64,000 nucleotides of DNA from Clostridiales bacterium (GCA_017551865.1 JAFZKB010000020.1:150818-214817), one strand, 5' to 3'; counted from the stretch's first letter, positions 28,650 to 37,943 are shown. Program-made: numbers and translations. The notes: generated from the sequence alone by a model not told the origin.

Positions 28650-30419
28650 CTACCTTCCCTTTCCATAGACGTATTTGGCAGTTCCGCCAACTACCATGGT
28701 GTCTCCGTTTTTGTGATAAGGATATACCCAGTAGAACGTAAAGTCTGAAGTGGAAGCTTTTGTATCAATAAAGGACGTGCCACGTGTCGTCATGCCGATA
28801 TAGCCGTAGGATCCTCCAGGCCGGATCCCGTAGATCAGGTACCCCTCAGCTCCGGAAGATGGCGTCCATGAGAGTTTGACGCTTCCCTTCAAAGAAGAAG
28901 CCTTCAGACCCGTCACCGCCAGGCACACACCTTTTGCAAACACAAACTTTTGACATCCGCCGGGGATCATCTTCCCCAGCGGATCTTTTCTATAAGCAAA
29001 GACCCAGTAAAAGTTGTAGTCGGTATCCAGCGCTATGGTATCCGTAAATGTGCAGCCCAGCGTCGTCATCCCCACATAACCGTACTTTCCGTTCTTCAGT
29101 GCATAGACCAGATATCCGTCAGTCTCAGAGACCGGGCTCCATGAAAGCTTCACACGGTTCTTCCCTGCAGATTCAGCCCGAAGACCCGTCACAGGATCCG
29201 GTTTCACGACGGACAGATCAAGCGGTATGGAGCCATAATCGGTACATGGATCAGTATGGAGATCTTCGGCGATCAGATACACGCGATAGTCCGTTCCCCA
29301 TGTTCCAGTCAATGTAGAAGGCAGATCAAACGATGCCACTTTTCCTGATGAAGAATCCTCTGTTTCCGCAAAGAAATAAAAGAGGATCGTCGCTTCCGGA
29401 TCGGTATATGCCTTATCCGTGATAAGAACTGATATCTTCGAAGCCGAAGCGTGATTTCCGGAGAGCACATACGGAACGGAAACTCGGGAACCTCGGCTAC
29501 TGACCTTCTGCCCCGAAGGAAAAGAAAGCTTTATATCCCTGTCGATCAGCGTGAGCTTATAAATATTGTCCTGCGCCTTCCCGCTCTTTTGGATATAAGT
29601 CGAAAACAGTATCGAAGAAAGATCGATATTCAGCGCAGGAGAGATACCGTGATCTCCTTCATCCGCCATGATGCTGCCAAGATAAGTAGCCGGATACGAA
29701 GTGTCATTTCCGACAAAGCCGAATCCGAGCCCTGTCTCATAAGCATAATTCCTCAGCCAGTAGCTTGCACCATAAGTCCCTTTCTTTCTACTTTCGCAGG
29801 CACCGCTCCCGCCATAGTAACCATAAGAGGTATTCATGATGTCTTCAACATCCAGGACGAAGATTCTTTCTCCATTTAGCGGAATATACTTTTCAAAACG
29901 GTCTTTTGCCCATCCATCGACATAACCGGCACCGCTTCCGGAAGTAAGATCATGCGCCCTGGTAAAACTTTCCGCGATAGCGGATTTCTCACCATTTTCA
30001 AAAAAATCATTCAGAAACTGCCCGTTCAAATAAGAGCATAGATTACTTGAAGCCCAGTCATTTGTGCTGGAAGAAAAGGAATAGCTGCCGAAGACATTCT
30101 CCGAATCCAGAAGCATTGTCGGTTTGTCAGATCCGGTAAAGGCTGTGGTTCTTTTCGAAAGGACTCGGAAAAGGAGCGGCTCTTCACCTTGTGAACCGAA
30201 GCATACATAATCTCCGTTCCATGACGATTCGTTCGAGTCCGGTTTTACAGGATCATGCATGAAAGATGTTCCGAGAAAAGAATTCGATAGCTTACGGGAA
30301 GGATCCACGTTTCTTCTGAGATGAAATGAACCCGTCGGCAGGACAGGCATACTTAACACCGCCGCGAAAACAGCGGACAGGATCCTGGAAAATGCTTTCA
30401 TTCGCACAGTCTTTTCCAT
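28650..30419 (-). CDS. Secreted protein: DUF6273-like domain plus tandem FnIII-like C-terminal module
   Basis: The 589-residue product has an N-terminal signal sequence (MKAFSRILSAVFAAVLSMPVLPTG), then a DUF6273-like region (about 60-270: DYVCFGSQGEEPLLFRVL, TNDWASSNLCSYLNGQFLNDFF, ASYWLRNYA), a beta-rich middle, and from about residue 410 two FnIII-like repeats of about 90 residues that run to the end. Those repeats closely match the ends of two nearby secreted proteins. No sortase or membrane anchor is seen. I start at ATG 30419; GTG 30428 and ATG 30401 are alternatives and the ribosome site is weak. Its role is unknown; cell-surface display or carbohydrate contact is inference. Confidence 0.72.
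   Translation of the reverse strand: MEKTVRMKAFSRILSAVFAAVLSMPVLPTGSFHLRRNVDPSRKLSNSFLGTSFMHDPVKPDSNESSWNGDYVCFGSQGEEPLLFRVLSKRTTAFTGSDKPTMLLDSENVFGSYSFSSSTNDWASSNLCSYLNGQFLNDFFENGEKSAIAESFTRAHDLTSGSGAGYVDGWAKDRFEKYIPLNGERIFVLDVEDIMNTSYGYYGGSGACESRKKGTYGASYWLRNYAYETGLGFGFVGNDTSYPATYLGSIMADEGDHGISPALNIDLSSILFSTYIQKSGKAQDNIYKLTLIDRDIKLSFPSGQKVSSRGSRVSVPYVLSGNHASASKISVLITDKAYTDPEATILFYFFAETEDSSSGKVASFDLPSTLTGTWGTDYRVYLIAEDLHTDPCTDYGSIPLDLSVVKPDPVTGLRAESAGKNRVKLSWSPVSETDGYLVYALKNGKYGYVGMTTLGCTFTDTIALDTDYNFYWVFAYRKDPLGKMIPGGCQKFVFAKGVCLAVTGLKASSLKGSVKLSWTPSSGAEGYLIYGIRPGGSYGYIGMTTRGTSFIDTKASTSDFTFYWVYPYHKNGDTMVVGGTAKYVYGKGR
28653..29192 (-). repeat. Shared C-terminal FnIII-pair module, copy 1
   Basis: These 180 codons encode two linked repeats with the marks KNRVKLSW, GYLVYALKNGKYGYVGMTT, YWVFAY, then GYLIYGIRPG, YGYIGMTT and KYVYGK at the end. 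Copies 2 and 3 are at 30576-31109 and 34109-34645. Confidence 0.85.
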
Positions 30420-30460
30420 ATCGATCACCCGGCTTCAATTAACTGCAAATACCTGATTTC

Positions 30461-30489
30461 AGTATATTTTTCGAAATGATCGATGTCAA
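30461..30489 (-). promoter_or_regulatory. Promoter of the DUF6273/FnIII gene
   Basis: On the reverse strand TTGACA (30489-30484) is followed after 17 bases by TATACT (30466-30461), a near-consensus promoter about 42 bases ahead of the start codon. Confidence 0.75.
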
Positions 30490-30502
30490 TTAATCTTATA
30501 GC

Positions 30503-30531
30503 AAAAGGACTGCCGCAGAGGCAGTCCTTTT
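30503..30531 (-). terminator. Intrinsic terminator after the InlB-B/FnIII gene
   Basis: A 12-base stem (AAAAGGACTGCC with its complement) around a 5-base loop ends in TTTT on both strands. It lies 42 bases beyond the stop codon of the upstream minus-strand gene. Confidence 0.85.
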
Positions 30532-30572
30532 CATAAATGAATAAATCTACAAGAATCAATGAGGACGCTTGA

Positions 30573-31520
30573 TTATTGAGCTTTTCCGTAGACGTACTTC
30601 GGTGTGCCGCCGACGATCATCTTGTCACCGTTTTTGTGGTACGGGAATACCCAGTAGAACGTCCAGTCTGTCTTACTGGCTTTCTTATCTGTAAATGTCG
30701 TACCTTTGGTGGTCATACCGATATAGCCATATTCTTCACCCGGACGAATACCATAGATAAGATAACCTTCCGCATCGGTAGAAGCTGTCCATGTGAGCTT
30801 GACACCACCGGTCTGGCTTGCCGCCTTAAGATTCGTCACAGCGGATGTTACACCTTTTGCATACACATACTTGGTACAGGATCCGCAGATAAACTTATCG
30901 TTGTACTTTACATATCCGAAGACCCAGTAATAGTTATAGTCGGTATCAAGAGCTTTGGTATCCGTAAATGTTGTGCCGGAAGTCATGCCGACATATGCAT
31001 AAGTGCCGTTCTTCTGACCATAGATCAGGTAACCCTGCGCATCGGTTACACGGTTCCAAGTGAGCTTGACCTTATTCTTTCCGACGCCTTCCGCCTTTGT
31101 GATCGTTACGGCAGACGGCTTAGAAGGAGCAGTTCCGCTTGCTCTCCAGAGGGCTTTGATCGTCACATTCTTATTGACTGTATAGGTAGTTCCCACAGCA
31201 TACTTATTGCCATCGATCTCGGCGCCGTCAAAGACTTTTCCACTCGGTGCCGAAAGGAAACCGGTATCCAGAAGGACCGTAAAAACATATCCCTTCTGAA
31301 CATAAACGACATTCACCCACGTCGAACCTTTGGTTCCGCCGTTGGCATTAAATGTGATCGAACATGTATTTTGATCAATTGGAACGGTAACGCCTTCATA
31401 ATCGGCGTTGAGCTTCAAAGAAGTAAGGGCGAGACCGGAAACGACGGACATACAGGCGCAAACAGCAAGAAGGCCACTTACGGCTTTCTTCATCGTCTGT
31501 TTAAAGGCGACAATTTTCAT
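30573..31520 (-). CDS. Secreted protein: InlB-B-like repeat plus tandem FnIII-like C-terminal module
   Basis: The 315-residue product has a signal sequence (MKKAVSGLLAVCACMSVVSGLALT), one Listeria-Bacteroides (InlB B) type repeat at about 53-126 (ITFNANGGTKGS, the VQKGYVF stretch, NVTIKALWR), and the FnIII pair from residue 138 to the end. The last 180 residues are very like those of the neighbouring secreted proteins. The protein ends KYVYGKAQ, with no anchor motif. GAAAGGTTGGAAT precedes the ATG, and it has its own promoter and terminator. The role is unknown; adhesion or ligand binding fits the domains. Confidence 0.78.
   Translation of the reverse strand: MKIVAFKQTMKKAVSGLLAVCACMSVVSGLALTSLKLNADYEGVTVPIDQNTCSITFNANGGTKGSTWVNVVYVQKGYVFTVLLDTGFLSAPSGKVFDGAEIDGNKYAVGTTYTVNKNVTIKALWRASGTAPSKPSAVTITKAEGVGKNKVKLTWNRVTDAQGYLIYGQKNGTYAYVGMTSGTTFTDTKALDTDYNYYWVFGYVKYNDKFICGSCTKYVYAKGVTSAVTNLKAASQTGGVKLTWTASTDAEGYLIYGIRPGEEYGYIGMTTKGTTFTDKKASKTDWTFYWVFPYHKNGDKMIVGGTPKYVYGKAQ
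30576..31109 (-). repeat. Shared C-terminal FnIII-pair module, copy 2
   Basis: The module has the same order of landmarks as copies 1 and 3: KNKVKLTW, GYLIYGQKNG, TDYNYYWVFGY, GYLIYGIRPGEEYGYIGMTT, TDWTFYWVFPYH and KYVYGK. Confidence 0.85.
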
Positions 31521-31552
31521 ATTCCAACCTTTCTCATCCCCATGACGTTATC

Positions 31553-31581
31553 AGTTTAGCGATGGAAAGGTCACTTGTCAA
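31553..31581 (-). promoter_or_regulatory. Promoter of the InlB-B/FnIII gene
   Basis: On the reverse strand TTGACA (31581-31576) is followed after 17 bases by TAAACT (31558-31553), about 32 bases ahead of the start codon. Confidence 0.75.
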
Positions 31582-31702
31582 CAATTTGTTCACATTTTCT
31601 TCACATTCAAAGGTAATTTCTGACAATTTCTTTCACAATCGCAATTCCGACACCCTTTTTCAAGGGGATCAGATGCTTCTTACCCATATTTATATATATT
31701 TG

Positions 31703-31711
31703 TGATATTAT
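31703..31711 (+). promoter_or_regulatory. Possible extended -10 element of argH
   Basis: TGATATTAT is an extended -10 element 34 bases ahead of the argH start. I see no -35 box and no arginine operator. The remainder of the 225-base gap back to 31521 holds the divergent promoter and nothing else that I can identify. Confidence 0.35.
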
Positions 31712-31745
31712 TAACATCAAATGGGAATCACAAGGAGAAAGAAAT

Positions 31746-33113
31746 ATGGCAAAGAAAATGTGGGCAGGAAGATTTGAAAAGGCAACGGATAAAGCCGTAA
31801 ATGACTTTAACTCTTCTCTACCTTTCGATTGCAGAATGTATAAACAGGATATCGAGGGCTCCGTCGCCCACAGCAAGATGCTGGCCAAGCAAGGCATCAT
31901 CTCGCAGGAGGATGCCGACAAGATCCGTGAGGGACTTCTCTCCATCATGGACGATATCGATTCCGGGAAACTCACCTTTGATTCGGATGCGGAAGACATC
32001 CATATGTTCATTGAAGAAGAACTCACCAACAGAATCGGCGATGCCGGAAAGCGCCTGCACACCGGAAGAAGCCGTAATGACCAGGTCGCACTCGATCAGA
32101 GACTTTACGCGATCGACGAAGCCAAGGAGATCCTCTCCCTGGTCGGCGCTCTTCGCGATACCCTGATCGATCTTGCGGGCGAACACCTGACCACATACAT
32201 GCCGGGCTATACTCACCTTCAGCGCGCACAGCCCATCACCTTCGCCCACTACCTTATGGCATATATCCAGATGTTCGGACGGGATATGGACCGTCTTTCC
32301 GAAGCCATCGAAAGAACGAACATCTCTCCTTTAGGTTCCGGCGCTCTGGCCGGCACGACCTATCCCCTCGACCGGGAATTTGTCGCCGATGAACTTGGCA
32401 TGCACGGCGTGACGCTCAATTCCTTAGACGGCGTAGCGGACCGTGACTGGGCTGTTGAACTTGCCTCCTTTGCCTCTCTTCTCATGATGCATCTTTCCCG
32501 TATGTCTGAAGAGATCATCCTTTATTCTTCCCAGGAATTCAAATTCATCGAACTTGACGATGCTTATTCCACCGGTTCTTCCATGATGCCGCAGAAGAAG
32601 AATCCTGATGTTGCGGAACTTACACGCGGTAAGACCGGCCGTGTTTACGGAGATCTGATTGCTCTTCTGGTCACCATGAAGGGACTTCCGCTCACCTACA
32701 ACAAAGATATGCAGGAAGTTCAGGAAGCTCTTTTCGATGTGATCGATACATTAAAAGGCGTACTTGTCCCCTTCACCGGCATGATCAAGACCATGACTGT
32801 ACGTAAAGACAACATGGAAAAAGCTGCCCTCGGCGGATTTACCAACGCGACGGACCTGGCAGACTATCTCGTAAGAAAGGGAATTCCTTTCAGAAGCACA
32901 CACGAGATCTCCGGAAAGCTCGTTCACTACTGCATCGAAAACAACACGACCCTGGAGAAGCTTTCACTCTCTGAATTCAAACAATTCTCCGATCTGATCG
33001 AAGAAGATGTTTACGACGCTATCTCACTTGAAACCTGCGTAAATAAGAGAACGATCACCGGTGCTCCGGCTCCGGAAACGGTCAAGGCAGCACTCGACCA
33101 GCTGAAAGGCTGA
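31746..33113 (+). CDS. argH: Argininosuccinate lyase
   Basis: ArgH splits argininosuccinate into arginine and fumarate, the last step of arginine synthesis. The 455-residue protein starts MWAGRFEK and has TGRSRNDQVA, GYTHLQRAQPI and the fumarase/lyase signature GSSMMPQKKNPD with the catalytic serine loop. AAGGAGAAAGAAAT precedes the start. It is parted from argG by a GNAT gene and two secreted-protein genes on the other strand. Only 32 bases separate it from the next secreted-protein gene, with no terminator between. Confidence 0.98.
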   Translation: MAKKMWAGRFEKATDKAVNDFNSSLPFDCRMYKQDIEGSVAHSKMLAKQGIISQEDADKIREGLLSIMDDIDSGKLTFDSDAEDIHMFIEEELTNRIGDAGKRLHTGRSRNDQVALDQRLYAIDEAKEILSLVGALRDTLIDLAGEHLTTYMPGYTHLQRAQPITFAHYLMAYIQMFGRDMDRLSEAIERTNISPLGSGALAGTTYPLDREFVADELGMHGVTLNSLDGVADRDWAVELASFASLLMMHLSRMSEEIILYSSQEFKFIELDDAYSTGSSMMPQKKNPDVAELTRGKTGRVYGDLIALLVTMKGLPLTYNKDMQEVQEALFDVIDTLKGVLVPFTGMIKTMTVRKDNMEKAALGGFTNATDLADYLVRKGIPFRSTHEISGKLVHYCIENNTTLEKLSLSEFKQFSDLIEEDVYDAISLETCVNKRTITGAPAPETVKAALDQLKG

Positions 33114-33145
33114 TACGTCATTTTCCCAAAGGAGGGATCACATTT

Positions 33146-34648
33146 ATGAAGCGTATACTTCCAATCGCATTAACTGCATGTATCCTTATCGGCGGTTTTT
33201 CATTGCCGGCGGCTGCAGACAGCGAATCCACCGCTCTTTCCCCATATTCATCCTACGAAGGAGAGGAAGATATCATCGGCGGATCCTTTGTGATCGAAGA
33301 TGGAGTCCTCAAGGAGTATAAAGGAACTTCAAAGGTCGTTACGATCCCCAATACCGTCAAGAAGATCGGCGAGAGTGTATTTGAAAACTCAAACATCACC
33401 AGTGTCACTATCCCTTCTTCTGTTGAAATGATTGATAAAAAAGCATTTTATAAATGTGAATCCCTTAAGACCGTAAACATCAGCGAAGGTCTGACCACCA
33501 TCGGCGAAAATGCATTTGCGTACTGCGAACAGTTGGAGTCGATAACGATTCCCGACTCAGTTACTGCGATCAAAATGTATGCTTTCTCTTATTGCTATAA
33601 ACTCAAGAAGGTTGATGTCGGTTCCGGCCTAGATGAGATAGGCATGGGTGTCTTTGTGTCTTGCTCTTCCCTGGAAAGCATTAAATTCCCGGATAGTATA
33701 CATGAAATAGGTATAGGTGTTTTTGGATGGTGCTCCTCTTTAAAAAGCGTTTATCTCGGAAAAACTGTAAAAACACTCGATATCTCCCTTTTTTTGTTTT
33801 GTATATCCTTAAAGACAGTGAGCATACCAAAAAGCGTAGAACGCATAAATCAAAGAGCATTTTACGGATGCAGTGCGCTTACCGAACTGTATATTCCTTC
33901 TAGTGTCACTTACATGGAGAAGGAATCCGTTTCCAATTGCGAAAACTTGGAAAAGCTTGTCCTTTCCAGTAATCTCACCACAATTGAGGAAAATGCATTT
34001 ATAGATGACCCGAAACTGACTCTTTACGTGTTTAAAGATATGCCGGCTCTCGCGCTCATACAGGAGACCGGACTTCCCTATGTTGTGATCGACTATTATC
34101 CGGAAGCAGTTACAGGTCTTTCGGCCGTGAATGCAGGCAAAAATAGAGTCAAGCTCTCCTGGAACCGTATACCGGATGCGCAGGGATACCTGGTCTATGG
34201 AAAGAAAAACGGAAAATACGGCTACGTCGGCATGACGACAAAAGGTACCACTTTCACCGATACCAAGGCACTGGATACAGATTATAACTACTACTGGGTC
34301 TTCGCATATAGAAAGGATGGCGACGAAATGATCGTTGGCACATGCGAGAAGTATGTATTTGCTAAAGGAGTAACGACTGCCGTTACAAACCTTAAAGCCA
34401 ACGGAACTTCTGGGAAAGTCACGCTTACATGGAGTGCTTCCGAAGGAGCCGATGGTTACCTGATCTATGGCATCCGTCCGGGCGAAAAATACGGCTACAT
34501 CGGAATGACGACAAAAGGTACCACATTTAGCGACACCAAAGCATCCAAGACTGACTGGACATTCTACTGGGTCTTCCCGTATCACAATAATGGCGGCAAG
34601 ATGATCGTCGGCGGAACAGCCAAGTACGTGTACAGCAAAGCAAGATAA
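33146..34648 (+). CDS. Secreted BspA-type leucine-rich-repeat protein with tandem FnIII-like C-terminal module
   Basis: The 500-residue product has a signal peptide (ending near PAAADS, residue 26), then about ten BspA/LRR_5 repeats (about 45-300) of the type LESITIPDSVTAIKMYAFSYC, and the FnIII pair from about 321 to the end. LRR_5 proteins often bind host or microbial surfaces. The C-terminal 180 residues nearly match those of the two secreted proteins upstream. AAGGAGGGATCACATTT precedes the ATG. No promoter or terminator lies between argH and this gene, so it may be carried on the argH message, an unusual pairing. The diguanylate cyclase gene follows 25 bases later. Confidence 0.85.
   Translation: MKRILPIALTACILIGGFSLPAAADSESTALSPYSSYEGEEDIIGGSFVIEDGVLKEYKGTSKVVTIPNTVKKIGESVFENSNITSVTIPSSVEMIDKKAFYKCESLKTVNISEGLTTIGENAFAYCEQLESITIPDSVTAIKMYAFSYCYKLKKVDVGSGLDEIGMGVFVSCSSLESIKFPDSIHEIGIGVFGWCSSLKSVYLGKTVKTLDISLFLFCISLKTVSIPKSVERINQRAFYGCSALTELYIPSSVTYMEKESVSNCENLEKLVLSSNLTTIEENAFIDDPKLTLYVFKDMPALALIQETGLPYVVIDYYPEAVTGLSAVNAGKNRVKLSWNRIPDAQGYLVYGKKNGKYGYVGMTTKGTTFTDTKALDTDYNYYWVFAYRKDGDEMIVGTCEKYVFAKGVTTAVTNLKANGTSGKVTLTWSASEGADGYLIYGIRPGEKYGYIGMTTKGTTFSDTKASKTDWTFYWVFPYHNNGGKMIVGGTAKYVYSKAR
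34109..34645 (+). repeat. Shared C-terminal FnIII-pair module, copy 3 (inverted relative to copies 1 and 2)
   Basis: The module has the same landmarks as the two minus-strand copies: KNRVKLSW, GYLVYGKKNGKYGYVGMTT, YNYYWVFAYRKD, GYLIYGIRPGEKYGYIGMTT and KYVYSK. With copy 2 it forms an inverted repeat around argH. Confidence 0.85.
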
Positions 34649-34673
34649 GCTTCTTTTTTCGGAGGGCTTTACA

Positions 34674-36572
34674 TTGGGACGTAAGAGAATCGGATTGTTT
34701 ATGAGTGAGATCACTCAGTTCTATCAATCCTCGTGCGGCAAAGCGATCATTGATCTGGCTTCGCTTCGCGACATGGATGTGATTATCTATGCCTCTTACG
34801 GATCCTACACTTCTCCCTACGGGCGTAATCTCCTCGCGGAGACCGGCAAGAAGAACATCATTTATCTTCCGGACTATTCTACCCTGGATGCGATCATCGC
34901 CATGCCGGGATCCTTTGATATCAATAATATGGATAACGAGTTCTATGATCTCGTAAGGAAGAATGCCAAGTGCCCCGTGATCCTTCTTCAGACCGGGCAT
35001 CCGGACTTTTACACGATCTCGATCGAGAACAGAGAATCGATGTATCAGATGACACGCCATTTCATCGACGTGCATCACTTTACGGATATCTGCTATATGT
35101 CAGGGCCGTACCGTCATAAGGATTCCCCTGACCGCCTGAAAGGCTTTGTCGAAGCCATGCGTGACGGCGGTCTTCCCATAAATCCGAATACTATTTATGA
35201 AGGAAACTACTGGAGAAACCGCGGTGCCAAAGCCATGGACTTTTTCATGCAGGGCAGAAGATCCTACCCGCAGGCCATTATCTGCGCCAACGACTACATG
35301 GCTCTCTCGATCATCGAAGAGGTAAGAAAAAGAGGACTTCGCGTCCCGGAAGATATCTGTGTCTGCGGATTTGACGGCATCAAGGAAGGCGAAGAGACCA
35401 CTCCTTCCCTTTCGACCGTGACCGTGCGTCCCGAAAAATATGCAGAGGCCGCCTTCCAGCTGATCGACGATATCAAGGCCGGTAAGCAGCCGAAAAAGGA
35501 GATCACTTTAACAGACGAGATCCACTTCCGCGCCAGCTGCGGCTGCGGAAAACAGATCATCGGCAAGATCACCGATGAGATCTATCACACGATTGCAGAG
35601 GAAGAATTCCTGCTTCGCGAATCCGGGCGAATCACATCGGATTACCAAAACTCTTTTGATATCGACAGCACGCTTTCCGTTGCAAACTATTACTTCAACA
35701 CTTTAGGCTGCAAGACCGGATACATCTGCTACTGCGATGAATCCGATCCGTTGTTTTCTTCAGATGATCACGAAAAACCTTTTACCGACAATATGATCCT
35801 TCTTCAGATCATGCATGCAGAAAACCGTCTTCAGGCCGAAGCCGTGAACACGATGTTTCCCAGAAAAGAGATCCTGCCGGCTTCCATATTTGAAACAGAG
35901 GATCCCGGAGCCTATATCCTTATTCCTCTTTTCTTTAAGAATAAAGATTACGGCTATCTCGTATTAAAGCCGGATGAGGGACAATGGCCGAACTCACTGA
36001 CCTATAACTACATCACGAACCTCAGTTCCGCGATCGAGAACTGCTACTTCCAAAAGAAGTTCAGCGCTTTTGCGGAGATCACGAGACTGTCGCAGACCGA
36101 TGAGCTCACCGGCCTTTATAACCGCCGCGGATATGAAAGCGCGATGCAAGAGCTCCTGTCGAAAGTATCCGAAGACATGACGATCACCATCGTCAGTATC
36201 GATATGGATAACTTAAAGCCGATCAACGACATCCACGGACACGCCGACGGCGACTTCGCTATTAAGGAACTGTCCGAAGTCATCAAGTCCTGTCTCAACG
36301 AAAACGAATTCTGCGCCAGATACGGCGGTGACGAATTTTCCGCCGTCCTCGTTTCCAAAGAAAAGCTTCGCGGTATCGAATTCGTGAATGCGTTCAACAA
36401 AAAGCTCGAAGAGCTCTCCGACTCCATAGAAAAGCCGTATAAGATCCACGCCAGCATCGGCTTTTGTGATCTTAACGGCCGGGATACGAATGATATCGTC
36501 AACTGCATGCGCGCCGCAGACGAGCGCATGTATAAGAACAAGCGCTCATATAAAGGACGCGATAACAGATAA
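34674..36572 (+). CDS. Diguanylate cyclase with LacI-type periplasmic-binding-protein-like sensor domain
   Basis: Residues about 4-285 match the ligand-binding part of LacI/GalR regulators (RIGLFMSEI, AIICANDYMALSIIEEVRKRGLRVPEDICVCGFDG) but without the DNA-binding helix-turn-helix. A linker region (about 290-465) leads to a GGDEF domain (about 470-625) with DELTGLYNRRGYE and an intact YGGDEF, so it should make cyclic di-GMP. No RxxD inhibitory site is seen just ahead of the GGDEF motif. There is no signal peptide or membrane helix, so sensing is probably cytoplasmic. The best start is TTG 34674, seven bases after GGAGGG; ATG 34701 is the alternative. The ligand is unknown, perhaps a sugar. 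Confidence 0.88.
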   Translation: MGRKRIGLFMSEITQFYQSSCGKAIIDLASLRDMDVIIYASYGSYTSPYGRNLLAETGKKNIIYLPDYSTLDAIIAMPGSFDINNMDNEFYDLVRKNAKCPVILLQTGHPDFYTISIENRESMYQMTRHFIDVHHFTDICYMSGPYRHKDSPDRLKGFVEAMRDGGLPINPNTIYEGNYWRNRGAKAMDFFMQGRRSYPQAIICANDYMALSIIEEVRKRGLRVPEDICVCGFDGIKEGEETTPSLSTVTVRPEKYAEAAFQLIDDIKAGKQPKKEITLTDEIHFRASCGCGKQIIGKITDEIYHTIAEEEFLLRESGRITSDYQNSFDIDSTLSVANYYFNTLGCKTGYICYCDESDPLFSSDDHEKPFTDNMILLQIMHAENRLQAEAVNTMFPRKEILPASIFETEDPGAYILIPLFFKNKDYGYLVLKPDEGQWPNSLTYNYITNLSSAIENCYFQKKFSAFAEITRLSQTDELTGLYNRRGYESAMQELLSKVSEDMTITIVSIDMDNLKPINDIHGHADGDFAIKELSEVIKSCLNENEFCARYGGDEFSAVLVSKEKLRGIEFVNAFNKKLEELSDSIEKPYKIHASIGFCDLNGRDTNDIVNCMRAADERMYKNKRSYKGRDNR

Positions 36573-36584
36573 AGGGATACTTGA

Positions 36585-37943
36585 TCAGTTCCTCATGCTG
36601 TGGATCGGAGCCGGAATACGTCCGCCACGGGCGATGAACGCCTCAGACGAAGCTGTATTTACTTCCATGATTGGGGCATAACCCAAAAGACCGCCAAATT
36701 CGACCTGATCGCCGACTTTCTTTCCAGGGACCGGGATCACACGTACAGCCGTCGTCTTATTATTGAAAGTTCCAAGCGCCATCTCATCCGCGATAATACC
36801 GGAGATCGTGGATGCGGGAGTGTCACCGGGGATCGCGATCATATCAAGACCTACCGAGCAGACACAGGTCATAGCTTCAAGTTTTTCCAGTCTCAGGAAA
36901 CCTTTCTCGGCCACTTCGATCATGCCCTCATCCTCGGATACCGGGATGAATGCGCCGGAAAGACCGCCTACGAAGGAACTAGCCATGGTGCCACCCTTCT
37001 TCACAGCGTCATTCAGCATAGCCAGTGCAGCTGTCGTTCCCCAGGCACCGCAGTGCTCGAGACCGAACTCTTCGAGGATACGGCCGACGGAGTCGCCAAC
37101 AGCCGGTGTCGGAGCAAGCGAAAGGTCGATGATACCAAACGGTACATTTAATCTCTGAGAAGCTTCTCTGGCAACAAGCTCACCGACACGGGTGATCTTA
37201 AATGCCGCCTTCTTGATGGTCTCCGCAACCACACCGAGATCTTCACCTTTTACAGTCTCAAGAGCGGCCTTGATAACGCCGGGACCGGAAATACCCACAT
37301 TGATGACGCACTCCGGTTCACCGGGTCCCAAGAAAGCGCCCGCCATGAACGGGTTATCTTCCGGAGCATTAGCGAACACAACGAGCTTGGCGCAGCCGAG
37401 GGCATCTCTGTCTTTGGTGGCTTCTGCCGTCTTTTTTATGATCTCGCCCATATCTCTTACGGCATCCATATTGATACCGGAACGGGTGGATGCAAGGTTG
37501 ATGGAAGAACATACATTATCGGTTACCGAAAGGGCTTCCGGGATCGATTCGATCAGACGCTTGTCGGAAACGGTATAGCCCTTCTGCACCATCGCCGAGA
37601 ATCCGCCGATAAAGTTGACGCCGCACTCTTTGGCCGCACGGTCCAATGTCTTGGCGAACATGGTGTAGTCCTTGGCACCGGATGCCGCCGCAACGATAGA
37701 GATCGGGGTAACGGAGATGCGCTTATTGACGATCGGAACACGGTACTTCTCCGTGATCTCCTCACCGACCTTGACAAGGTCTTTGGCAAGACGCGTGATC
37801 TTATCGTAGATCTTCTGACAGGACTTCTCCGGCGTGTCGGCCGCGCAGTCCATCAGGTTGATACCCATGGTGATCGTTCTAACGTCCAGATGCTGTTCCT
37901 GGAACATCCGGACGGTCTCTAATACTTCAAAATCCGTGATCAT
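36585..37943 (-). CDS. PFL family protein (UPF0210, formerly DUF711)
   Basis: The 452-residue protein matches the UPF0210 family along its length, with the glycine-rich [23 protein letters not shown] and the C-terminal [18 protein letters not shown]. The biochemical function is not settled; the family was linked by fold to pyruvate formate-lyase-like proteins. It lies 28 bases downstream of a small ACT-domain gene (UPF0237), and this pair is a conserved operon in Firmicutes, which suggests that the ACT protein senses a small molecule for it. AGCAGGTATAACT precedes the start. Confidence 0.9.
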   Translation of the reverse strand: MITDFEVLETVRMFQEQHLDVRTITMGINLMDCAADTPEKSCQKIYDKITRLAKDLVKVGEEITEKYRVPIVNKRISVTPISIVAAASGAKDYTMFAKTLDRAAKECGVNFIGGFSAMVQKGYTVSDKRLIESIPEALSVTDNVCSSINLASTRSGINMDAVRDMGEIIKKTAEATKDRDALGCAKLVVFANAPEDNPFMAGAFLGPGEPECVINVGISGPGVIKAALETVKGEDLGVVAETIKKAAFKITRVGELVAREASQRLNVPFGIIDLSLAPTPAVGDSVGRILEEFGLEHCGAWGTTAALAMLNDAVKKGGTMASSFVGGLSGAFIPVSEDEGMIEVAEKGFLRLEKLEAMTCVCSVGLDMIAIPGDTPASTISGIIADEMALGTFNNKTTAVRVIPVPGKKVGDQVEFGGLLGYAPIMEVNTASSEAFIARGGRIPAPIHSMRN

